Assembly (NCBI GenBank): GCA_003427395.1
Contig: BFEA01000211.1
Span: 1,189,988-1,236,345, forward strand
Source of the DNA: Chara braunii
Taxonomy: Eukaryota > Streptophyta > Charophyceae > Charales > Characeae
DNA length: 46,358 nt
Direction of reading: 5' to 3'
In this document: one piece after another, positions 8,693 through 20,600 of the stretch
How positions within the stretch are numbered: the stretch's first letter is position 1
Layout of the letters: every line of letters starts with the position of its first letter
Notes under the pieces: generated by a model
What the model saw: only the letters and a program-made list of their open reading frames with translations
Told to the model about the DNA's origin: nothing
Database searches by the model: none
Program-made: the position numbers and the translations under genes

Positions 8693-11600
8693 CTGCCCAA
8701 TGCCACACCAAACACATTCCGACAATTAGCAAACACCACATACATACTTCACACACAAAATCAAATGATGCTTCACTGGGCCAATCCAGCCCACAGATCT
8801 CATCAGATGGATCCTTTACGGGTCTAACCCCCATGTCTCGAGATGATCAGAGCCAACCCAACACCCCTTTCCATACTGCCTCATCAAGATTGAAAGCCCA
8901 GAAGCAATCAATGCAACAACTTCCATCTACTTCAACATATACAACCTCTGAAATAACAAAACAAGAAAGGCTGCCTATGCTTTTGAGATCCGAGGACCCT
9001 CAGACAAGGATTTTTTTGGTCTCCTTGGTTCTCAATCATTCCAATCTTTTTTGTCCATCTGTCTGGGTCACCCATCCACAGGGGTCCTGCAAACCTTCTC
9101 TGTGTGATTCCCATTTTAACGGTCGTTCCAAAAGACCACATGGACTCTCTTCCCTTGAAATTACACCCATCTTCATCATCTAAGTCAACCATATACGAGG
9201 CCCCATGAGCCTATCAGTATGCAGCAAAGGACCAGTAGGCCCTGGTTCCAGGTCAATGACACACAGGCCAAGTCAGACCCAGAGAGAGGCACGGTAGTGT
9301 TCCTGGGACTCGGGAGGTCACGGCCAGGTAAGGAAGACTCCAGAGGGCAGTACCTACCAGCCGCACAGGACACAGGTGTGGTATGTAAGTCAACATTGTG
9401 GCGGCTCAAGGGACATTCTGATGCAGGATGTTGCCAGGTTGCAGGAGCATTACATCAGCACAGTGCAAGCTGGAAGAGGGAAGTATCATGCAGTCAGCCC
9501 GTGCCATAATAGTAGGGATGAGAATATCAATGATGACGATGGCAGTGATGATGACGGGGACACCAATGAGTAAAAATATTATGATCGAGACATCATATTC
9601 ATCATTGTCATCATATAAAAAAAGACAAACATCGGTCATTGTTATCATAGACTTCGGGAATTTTGTTTAGGAACTTTAGGTTTAATCTGCCGTTGGAGTA
9701 GGGTAACGAACAACGGCCTGCGCCATCGCCATAAGGCACCAGGGTGTATAGGGAAGGTGGCACTGGCAGGGGAGATGGCGAGAAGAGCTCCAGGACGACA
9801 TGCTCTTCACGCAGGCATTAGTGGGAGCAACACCGGAGTCTATGATGGTCTTACGGTGAAGTGCAGGCTAGGATAGAAGATAGAGTAGGTGATCATACAC
9901 GCTGGTACAGAGGCCAGCAAGAATTCTTATCTTTGTTCCATTCAAAGAGACTTCGACGTGGCATGCATGGCATGACAACTGCTTCATCCTTTCTCATTCT
10001 AGTCTGGCCACCATATACATGCTGTTCAAGAGAGTTTATGATTCTTGCAGTTTTCGCTTCTCCCGCGAGGATTCCTCGCACCTACATCCTCCAACCGTCA
10101 TATTCTGGAAACATGAGCAGAAAAGTTTGAAATGTTCCGCCTCATTTCTACACCCTGCCTCTCACAAAGCACACCAGAAACCATTTCGGAAGTTAAACAC
10201 AGATTGATACACAGAGAATCCGTTCTCTTACCTTGAAGTCTCGTCCAAGGAACTCATAAAGCTTTTTATCCCTTTCATCTTTGCTCAGCTTCATCAACCC
10301 AGCAAGCACCGCCTTCCTGTCAAGTGCTAGGTACAGCAAAAAACAATCTTTTGGATCCTTTTTGAGAAGGTACTGAGCTCTTGCCAGTTTCTCCATCTGT
10401 TTCATTCCGAAGCCCCCAGGCAGAGATTTTCACACACACACAACAAAAACAAGAAAATCATAAACAGAAAGAGAGAAAAAACGCTCAATGCACAGGCAAA
10501 TCACAGCCACTTCAGGACAGCCTGCAAAGTCCAAAACACTCTCCCTCGCCAACTTTACAGACTAAGTTGGCTCCGGCACAGCAGCAACACCATGGCAAAG
10601 AGCTCGTCAGAACGTGTGGCAGCAATCGCACAAACAGATCAAAGATTTCCATAGCACATTATAAGACAGAGAAGAGACGAGGTTTTTCACAAAGCCTGCC
10701 ACTCCCCAAAGTCTGCACCCTCGGCTACCAAAGTATATAGTCTTGATATGAGCTCCCCCCACACACACAAAAAAGACAACATGAGAGCTTCCCTCAGTTG
10801 TTGCAACCCTGGTATCAGACACTGGAAATTTTTATTTCACTAGCCAACAACAACCATGCAACCCAATCATCTCACTTCTGCACTTCACTGAACCAATACA
10901 AGGACAACATATTGACAGAGAGACGCCGAAAACAGCGCAAAGAGGTCTTTTGATGAAGATTCTGCTTGCAATACATTCATTTACGTAAACATCACCATTC
11001 AAAACCCAACCCCATCCAGTCATCGTCCACCTCCTTTCCCACCAACCAGCATCGTTGGGCCATCATTCCAAGAGACCAGAGCCGAACTCTTATTTAGTTG
11101 TTATATACTTCCCAGCATCACAAAGCCAACGCTGTAGCATGAAGTCAGCGCTGAAAGGACCCTACCTATTATCTAGCAGTCTCAAACTGGTGGTTTGATG
11201 GTCATACAGATAACAAGAAAAACAAGCAAAATGCTAACAAGACACACCATCGACCAACGCACCTTATACACATGAAACCTCAATCACTGAGCACCAATGA
11301 AGGGCAGCCAATACCAAGCAAACATAACACATCTCATAACATGATATCTCAATCAGCATCCTAAAAGAGCAGCCAATCAATACCAAGCAAGAACAGCCAA
11401 TAGCACGCAAACACAACACTCACTCTGGGTCTCAAGTCTGCCGGATTCGTCAGCCAATAGCCCACGCCCAACTCCGACAGAGCAGGCCAAGAAGGAGGAT
11501 CCTCCACGCACATATCGTAGAGAGCTGCCTTCGCCTCCGAATGAAGCACCCATGCTATTTCCACTGACCCAACAGGAACTGGTGATTCCACAGCTTTTTG

Positions 11601-14600
11601 CTTCGCTGCCGTTGACAGCGGCGCTGCACCGGAGCCTGTGCCCATTCCAGGACCAGAATCCGCGCCCGAACTGGCAGCTACACATTCTTTCTTCCTCTGC
11701 ATCAATGCAGTTCTCAGGCGTGATGCAACCCTGAAACGCTTAGCCATTCTGTCAAGCCCCTCTCCAGAGCCTCCTCGCGTTCGTTGCGAGTCTGTTTCCG
11801 CAAGCACATCCACAACTGCAAGCAACTGCACCTTTTCCCCCTCTCCTAGCAACAGTTCTCCCCTATCCTTCCCCTTCAATGCATCAAGCACGACCTTTGC
11901 TTCCTCCTCGGTCATCGCTTCCTTACCACCCCTCTTTATCAGCCCTTGCTGCTCACTCAGGGACTCTGCACCTTCCCTACCTTTACCAGGTGCATTGATG
12001 TCTCCAAACTCTTCGTCCATCCATGTGGTTGAGTTAAGAAAGGAATACTTGTCAAGTATGCTGCCGCCGAACCCATTCGCCATGCCTCTAGCACCACCAC
12101 CCATTCGTGCAGTAGCTCCATAACCTGAAGAAGACCCGAAACCAAAGGTACCGGTATTACTGCCACCTGGGAGGAGACCTGACTTGACACTGGACTGACT
12201 CTCCGCAGCCCCGGTCTGTTCGATCTCACCATCCAGCATCTCCACAAGACTAACACTGGGGATAAGGTTGGGCCAACCACAAGTTCCATTAGCCCTGCTC
12301 ATGGAAGGACCTGCCGGTCCATCCTCTTGCCTGTCGAACGCCCGTCCCTTCTCTTTTTCTTTTCCTTCTCCCCCAGATGGTGCACTACCCAACAACGCAC
12401 GTGCCAGATGCCGGATGCAGGCCCTTGCCCTGCCAAAGTGTCCTGAATTGTACGGACCACGGACAACCAGACCGAAAAAAGAAAACAAGTTCCCAAACCA
12501 TCCAAAGGTCAAAATCTTCGCACAACCAAAAGATCAGAAACTCCTCCAATCGTCCAAGATTAGAACTTCCTCCAAAGCCCATACTCGCTTATCAAGACCA
12601 ATTAACACACTGCAAAAAAGTTAATGGGGTCGTGCCATACCATTCTCATGAAAGTGCAGGGGTGCGAAGGTGACCAAAATCAGTTCAGACACAAAGTGAC
12701 CAGGAAAACATGACCATCCCCATTCACCCGACTCCCCAGTACAATAAGAGACGCCTTCCCACAATACAAAAAAAAAAGAAACAGATCTTCTCCATGTCAC
12801 TCCAATTATTCGCGATTTATATGTGAGACTCGCCAAGCACCATGCTAGTCTTCTCTGTATCCTTCCAGTTTAAATGAATGTCCCACCCCAAAGTACAAAA
12901 ACACGAACAGGAAAACATGACCATCCCCATTCATCCGACTCCCCAGTACGATAAATGACGTCTTCCGACAATACAACAGAAAAAGTTCAAAAAACAAATC
13001 TTCCCTGTGTCACTCCAATTTTCCTTGATTTATATGTGTCAGCCTTGCACAGGGGCGCCATGCTAATCTTCTCTGTGTTCTTCCAATTTTAATGGATGTC
13101 CACTTCGCTCCAATTTTAACAGGGGTCCCGGATGACGAGAAATCAATAAACCCATTCACATCATGCACCTGCCTACCGTCTTCACCCGAAAATAACCCCC
13201 CGGTAAAAAATCAGATTTTTGTCCTTACTCACTTTAGTTTTTTTCAATAGAACGCCCATCAAAATAACCCATACACATCAGGCACCTGCCTACCGTCAGA
13301 TTTTTGTTCCTACCCACTTTTTTTCAATAGAACGCCACTCAAAATAACCCATACACATTATGCACCTGCCTACCGTCTTCACCCGAAAATAACGCCCGGG
13401 TTAAAAATCAGATTTTTGTTCTTACTCACTTTAAACAAAAGAAAAAAAAAAATCAAACCAAAACATACCCCTTGGAGGTCAAACCCCCTTTCAACGCCCT
13501 TGAAAACCCATGTATACTCCCTCTACAAGGCACTCTGCCCATGGCACATTCGAATATAACGCTGGGTGTTCTATTCGAATATAACGCCATGGTGTTATTT
13601 TGAAGGCCGTTCTATTGAAAAAAAGTGAGTAAGAACAAAAATCTGATTTTCTTTACGCGGGCGTTATTTTCGGGTGAAGACGGTAGGGAGGTGCACGATG
13701 TGTATTCACTGAAACGTGAAGCGTACGCTCTGAAAGGGTTTGCAGTTGGGGTATATTCTTGAATGAAAGACTTTGCGGATTGAATGCTTTAAGTAGGGAC
13801 ATTCCACTGCATCTCCTGTCGGATTGAACTCCTGGACGACCACTACCGTCTTCACCGGAAAATAACGCCCGGGCGTTGTATATGAATAATGCCTGGCGGG
13901 TGCTATATTCGTTTGTAACGCCCGGGCATTATTGGTGGCAATGTGCCGGAAAAAGAAATAAAGTCAAAATATCTATTGAATTACAGACCCCAGTTCGAAT
14001 CCAGATGAAAGGAACTTTACAAACTTGACGAGTAAAAGAAAAAAGAAGAAAAAGGACACTGTGGGATTTTCCATGGACTTTCCCAATTTCCGGAGGTAGA
14101 GCAATGTGTTACGCCACCCCTCCGTCAACTGACAAAGAATAACACAAGTTGTTGTAATCTGAAGTCTGACGCCCTTTGCGGGTGGATAAAATGCCCGAGA
14201 AGTAGGGACATTCCATTGCATGTCCAACATTCTGAACTTTGACATCCTTTGCGAATACAATGTCGGAGAAGTAGGGACATAAACTAGATTCTGATTGTTT
14301 GTTTTCAAGGGACAATTGATACGTAATGGTCGTAGTTCAGATGGTTAATAAAATGCCGGAGAAGTAGGGACATAACACTGCATGTCCTGTCCGGATGACC
14401 CTGGACGGCCAGCGATATGCAAAAAAAAAAACAGTGGCAACTATCTGGATAGCCATCTGAATTACGCCCATTGCTTATCAATTGCCAAATCAAAACAACC
14501 AATCAAAATCTAGTTTAATTTACAAGACTACCGTCTTCCCCCCCAGACATAAAGCATACGCATTTTGCCTGTACCGGACAGGAAAGATGGCTTCTATACA

Positions 14601-17600
14601 TTCCTTATCAGGGTGCGTTATGTTTGGGGGAAGACGGTAGTAATTCCAATCTAGTTCAGTTTGCATGACTACCTTAGTACAGTTCCAATCCAAGTTTAAT
14701 TTGAATGAATAGTGTTTAATGATTATACGATAACCATCTGAGAATCACAGCACCCCATCAACAACCGTCTGAATTACAACGACAACAACAACCATATAAA
14801 CTACAGGGACTATTGCATGGCAGACATGTCAGAAAGAACCGTAACAACCACCACCAACACACAAAAACCCCGTTTCATACCACAGCAAGCCTACAATGTA
14901 CGTCCACAAACAGCATAGCATGCAGCAGACGAACAGAGGGAGACCCGCAGCTACGCTAGCACATGGCTCGGACCTCTTTTTCCTCCCAACTTTTCAACTT
15001 CATTTTATGAAAGACAGTGTTAGCCCCTGGTACCCTTGTGTCCATCAAGATCACAGGCAGATAGAAAGAGGCACCCAGACAGACAGACAGACAGACAGAC
15101 ACGGATACACGGGACAGGCAGACAGGCAAACAAACAGGTTCCCTTACCGGAGTATAGATACTGGATAAGGACACGTGGATGATAGTCCGGCAAGGATGCT
15201 CCAACGGCCTTGGCGGCTTCAAGAAGCGGCAACACCTGCCCCACAACCAGCTCTACCGGCACCCCTTCCGTCTCATCGGTCTGGAGACAGTCATCCTGAT
15301 ATCCATAATCCATCCCGATCCCCGCCGTGGCAATGGACCCCATCGATGTGACCTGGCGAAGGGAGGAGAGCGCTGGGGTGGACTGCGAGTGTGGGAATCG
15401 TCGATTTTGACCAGTTCGTACAGAGAAGAGGGAAAGAGGGGGAGAGGAAGCTGTGGAAAGTGCGGAAGACATGTTCAGGCTCGTCGTAGACGGAGAATTG
15501 AACATCCTTCTCGGCGTGCCAGCATTGCCCCCTCCTCCCCATCCCCCAAGGGACGACCCTGCCCCCAGCTTTGTCAGCGCCGGAACCGAAACAGAGTGAT
15601 GCAGCAACGACTGCATCGACGGATAACTAACCAATGACCCAAGCGAGGGATGGCTGGGGAGGAACCCACGGCCCCCCCCACCCGCACCAGGTGGGGGTAG
15701 GGGATGATAAAGGCTCCCGCCGGCTTCAGATGCAACCTCGAGCATCTCTCCGGCTGCTCCCCAAACCACGTCCTCCGTGTCCTCTATTGTCATGGGTGTG
15801 ACGAGAACCCACCTACTCACCACCCACACCTCCATCCCCACTGCCGCGATGAGCCCTCCACGAAGATTCCAATTAAGACATCCGAGACGTTCCCCCCTCG
15901 TCTCCAAGTAAGCAATACACACCCATCCTCCACTACGACAGACAGGAGAACGTCTCCGCCTCCCATCTCCCCACGTGACCTTCACCGCCCGCTGCGCGTA
16001 CACTCTCATTGCGCCCAGCGTCCCCACAGCAAGCAAGAGCTGCCCATTGCCCGGTTCCTCCCACTGTAATGACACCACAGGCTCCGGTAGAGATAACATC
16101 CCCTCGCACTCAAACCCAGAACCCCAGCCTTGGCCGGGTGATGACGATGACGATGCAGCAGCAGCAGCAGCATCGTCATAGGCAGCATCAGCCTGCCAGA
16201 TGCGAACACACGGTGCTGCCACGTCATCCATCACTCCCGCCTCCGCTGATGCCAAGCGGCATCCTCCCCTGGCACTAGCCACGCAAGCAACAGGCCCCTC
16301 GTGAGCGCGCACCCATCCCACACACTCCCATCCTCCTACTCCTCCGTTTGTGTCCACAGCGCTGCTGACATTCCCCGGTCCTGCAGCTTCGGACGACGCA
16401 TATCCCGATCCCAATGCATCTTCATCGCGGCTACTTATCCAGGACTTCCTCTCTCTGGGAAGTGCCTCAGAAGCCGAGGAGGAGGGTACACGTAGCCTCC
16501 AGAATTGGAGCTTTCCATCTGCATTGCCCGTCACGAACTGATAGGGCAATGAGCGAGACGCAGCAGTACTGGCTACCCTCCCAGCTTCTCCATCACCGCC
16601 ATCGCCAACCTTCCTCGCTCCCACTCCCCTGCTGTCTCTGGCAAGTGTCATGACCTCCCACCACGCCGATGGTCCCATCTCCGTCGGGATCGCCTCAGCA
16701 GCGGTCAATCTCTCCTGGCCCCACGCACCACTGACGCTGTCATCTGACCCTCTCCATACAGCGACAACCTCCGTCCTTACTTGCAAACCCCCTCCTTCGC
16801 CTTTCACTTGGCGGCCTTCTTCTTCCCCGCCGCCTTCTGGTTTCCTTTGCAGCCTCCTCCCATCATCACCGTCAAACACACAGCCGTCCCTCTCCTCCCC
16901 AGCTCCCGGGAGCTCCGCCGCCGGGGTACCCCCTCCAACAAACCAACGTAGCACTGCCGTTGATTCGTCCCCCCGGATGGACGACCCGAACCTTCCCCCT
17001 CCCGCTGCGCTAAAAATAACCTTTAGTCCAACCATGGTTAAGCCAGCATTAGCGACAACCACCAGCAGGAAGAACTCTTCGTCCGGACCTCCTCCTCGTT
17101 TAGGAGGGGAATCGGCAGGGAGGAGGAAGATCCGCTCAATTCCTTCCCCTAGCAAGTCCCGTGGCATCTCCCACGTGGCGACACAAGATGAAAAGCTGCT
17201 GCTGCTGCTGTCGTCTGCCACATTCATCGTCGACGATGGGCCTCCTGCTGGTGCCCCAAAGGCGGTCGTGGTCGATGTCTCTGCGGCTCCTCCTCTCACG
17301 CCCCCACCACCTCTCCCTCCAGCCTTTTTACAACGATCGCCCTCCCTCACTGCCCATATCTCCACGCCTGTGTTGTGGGCAGCGATCAGCAGGCCCCGTC
17401 TGCCCTCGCCCCCCTGACCCACTACAACGTCGGCCCAAACCAGGGAGTTGTAGTATGGCGGCACTTGGCAGTCCTCCTCCCCTGCTGCTGCTGCTGCTGA
17501 TCCGTCAGGATAATATCTTATCGGCAATCTCCGAGCACCACTGAGAGTGGTTGGAGAGACGGACATCAAGCCGGGTGAGCAAGCATCCTCGCAGGTCCGC

Positions 17601-20600
17601 CACGTCATCACCCTACCCTGCTCGTCGAGGCTTGCACCTATTGACATTCCCGGGGATGGGTGAAGTGCGAGATCGACGACCCTGGCCTCGTGTCCAACCA
17701 GTTCCAACACCTCGCTGGCCACCCCCCAAGCGCCGCCCATCTTCTGGCTCCCTACCCCGCTAAGGACGCCTACAGCAACACCCCCCCCTCCCCCCGCAAT
17801 TCCTCCGCTGGCGGCGGTGCCGATTCCCCTCCCCCCTCCAGGTCCGACGGCCGTCACAGGAGGCCAGAGCCGACTGAAGCGGAACCCCCCATGTGGGAGT
17901 TTCTCGCACACTTCTACTGCAGTGGGGGTGCTGCCGGACGCTCCCTCGGCGCGCTGCACGACACACCTGAGCACCTCGCTGCCCGCGCCAAACCGCCGAG
18001 AAGGGTACGAGAACGTGGACCTCCCGCCGCCTCCTCCTGTCATCGCTAGATGAGCGGCGATCGAATCACTGCTGCTGCCAAGTGGTGGGAGCAGACGAAC
18101 CCCCTCCTGCCACGTAATCACGCGAGGGCAACGTGGAGGCATCACATCGTCCAGGAAGTAGACGGCCCACATGGTCACGGTTCCCTCAAGTGAGATACCG
18201 ACAATCCACTCACAGGGCGCCACGTGGCCATCGCCGGCGGCGACGGAGGGAGTCGTAGCCATCGAACCTGCCGCCGCCGCTCCGCCCGGGCGCTGCTGCT
18301 GCTGGAGCTGCGCGGCGGAGCCCCCCGCTCTTACCTCCTGCGCCCACGTCACTGTAGTACCTTGCCAGGCATCTCTTCCCCCTTCGCCGCTAGGAGCCCG
18401 CGGCACACCCCACCCCCCAAATCCCAGCTCGATGACCGTCGCCACAAAGAACACAGGCCGATACACACCCCTTCTCCCTCCCCCCCGGCACCCTGCTCCT
18501 GCTCCTGCATTCTTACTCCCACCTCCTCCTCCTCCTCCTCCAAGTCTCCCAAAGGTGCTATCTATCTCTATCCATAACCTCACCGTCCCATCCTCGCAGT
18601 TGGTCAAAAGTACGGGTCTAAAAATGTGACCACCTCTTCTCCTCCACCCCCCTCCCCCTGCCGACACCCCCTCGCCGTACGACCCCACCACACTCGTCTT
18701 CTCCGGCCGCCACTGCAGCGACAACACTTTCCCGGCATGCGGCAGCTCTATCTCTACCAAAGTCCCCTCTGATTCCGGCCCCCGTTTCTCACACTCGTCA
18801 GTACCCCCGTCACCCCCTCCAACAGACAGCGCAGACGACGAAGCCTCGCTCCTCGGCGCACCGCCCTCCCCTTCCGCCGCCGCCGCCGCCGCCACCTCTC
18901 CCCCTTCCTCCCCCTCTGCCCTTTCCGTCGTCCACCACCAGATTGTCGCCTTTCCTTTCCCTTTCCATGCCTGCCCGCTCACCATCGGCGCCGCCCCCCC
19001 AATACTTCTCCCCCCGCTCGCGCCATTCTCTCCCCCAACCCTCCTCGACAACGACAAGGGGTCTTCCCGTTGCCCTTCCCCGCCAAAGCTAGCCGGGATC
19101 TGGGCGGCATCTACAACGTCGCCCAACGTATCCACCCCTTCCGAAGACGCACAAAACAGATCAGCGCTCCATGACGCTGCCGCTAAGTGATGCCGTAGGG
19201 GCGGAGTTCTTTGCCAGAGCCTCTGCCACGTCACCCACCCCTCTTGCCCGGCAGTCCTCCGACGGCGCCACATCACCACCTCCACTCCGGCACTCAGCAA
19301 CCCATCACCGGATTCCGTCCACGACAGACAGCTCACGGGCCCTTGATGACTCAGCGATGCGCTGCATTTCCATGACAGTGGGCTCGCTGTGACAAAATCG
19401 ACAGCATCCACATAGACAGAGCCGCAAGAACAAACAAACCAGTCATGCCCATACCCAATCCCCCGCTTCCTCCTGTAACCAACAAAATGCCCAGTCGGCC
19501 AATGTCACTTTCTTTCTTCCACCTACATGCGCAAACCACGCATGAGAACAACGACAACAACCCACCGCGATGGCCACACCAATACACAACAAGCACGACG
19601 TGCCAGACGGTTTTTTTTTAGGGGGGGGGGAGGGGAGAGAGACAGAGACAGAGAGAAATACAGGAAACCAGCGCGGGAAGAGGGGCGGAAAGGGGGGCGG
19701 GGAAGAGAGAGAGAGAGAGACAGGAGGGGGGGGAGGGGAAAGAGAGAGAGAGAGAGAAGAGAGCAGCAGAGGAAATGCTAGCGCTGCTGGCGCTCTTTTT
19801 CGTTCTTTTTAACATTGTCGTTGGTCTCCTGCTCCTTTTCACGCCGTCCAGGTCGCATGTTATATTTCCCATCTCTGCACATTCCCACCGATGTTGCTTT
19901 CCTCCGGATCATCAATTGAGTATTTATTGAACTGAACTAGGATCATCAATTGAGTATTTATTGAACTGAACTGAGTAGTAAATAGGTTAGGACAGTCCCG
20001 CACATGGTGAAGTAATAAGGTCAGAGATTACTCGTCTGACACGGCAACACGAGTTTACCACTTCATCGGCGAACAACGTTTGAAGATTCTTTCTCCCTCA
20101 TTTCGTTAATTGCCAATGTTTCCACTTTCAATCATATCTCATTTTATTCATTATTTTTTCATTCCCTCGTTTTCATCTTATTCATGTGTTTTGTCCATCC
20201 GTTTAGTTATTCTTTCTCCCTGATAAATCGATTCAAAATGACTGTACTACTATCATCATGAGCCACCACCTCCCACGAGCCACCACTTTCAGCCACACCG
20301 CTTCCTTCTGCGCTTCTCCGCTTTTTCCTCCGCTTTTTCCTCCGCTTTTTTCTCCGCTTTTTCCTCCGCTTTTTCCTCCGTTTTTTCCTCCGCTTTTTCT
20401 CCGATTTTTCTCCGATTTTTTTCTCCGCTTTCTTCTCCCCGCTTTGTTCTCCCCGCTTTTTTCTCCCCGCTTTGTTCCCCGGTTTTTTCTCCGGTTTTTT
20501 CTCCGCTTAATTTTACTAGCTGTCAATTTTAAGGAAGCGGGGAAGAGGGGCGAAGGAGGGACAAGGGGGAAGGGGGGGTACAGACCAGGAATGGCCCCTT

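Larger units (their letters stand above)
12701..13110 (-). repeat. 207-bp tandem duplication carrying U6-like sequences
   Basis: Two units start with CAGGAAAACATGACC at 12701 and 12908. Both carry the same 3' flank (ATGACCATCCCCATTCA, CGACTCCCCAGTAC) followed by a U6-like body on the minus strand. The units differ by many substitutions, so the duplication is old. Confidence 0.8.
12443..15147 (-). other. Intron 2 of the DMXL-like gene, repeat-filled
   Basis: This 2.7-kb GT-AG intron holds two tandem U6 snRNA-like copies (12701-13110), a tandem and inverted repeat cluster (13137-13712), four dispersed copies of a 50-bp repeat (13769-14392), a perfect fold-back (14527-14641) and, at its 5' edge, a CAGA microsatellite (15076-15100). 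Confidence 0.75.

Noticed and set aside
10810-10821. TGGTATCAGA resembling a Met-tRNA primer binding site
   Set aside because: It lies in an intron with no LTR edge or gag next to it.
16650-17417. Plus-strand ORFs opposite exon 2 (for example 255 residues)
   Set aside because: They are GC-rich shadows of the conserved minus-strand WD40 exon; they have no motif and Pro/Ser-rich composition.
20233-20526. Lys/Gly/Ser-repeat ORF on the minus strand
   Set aside because: It is produced by the 12-bp tandem repeat within an intron; no other support.
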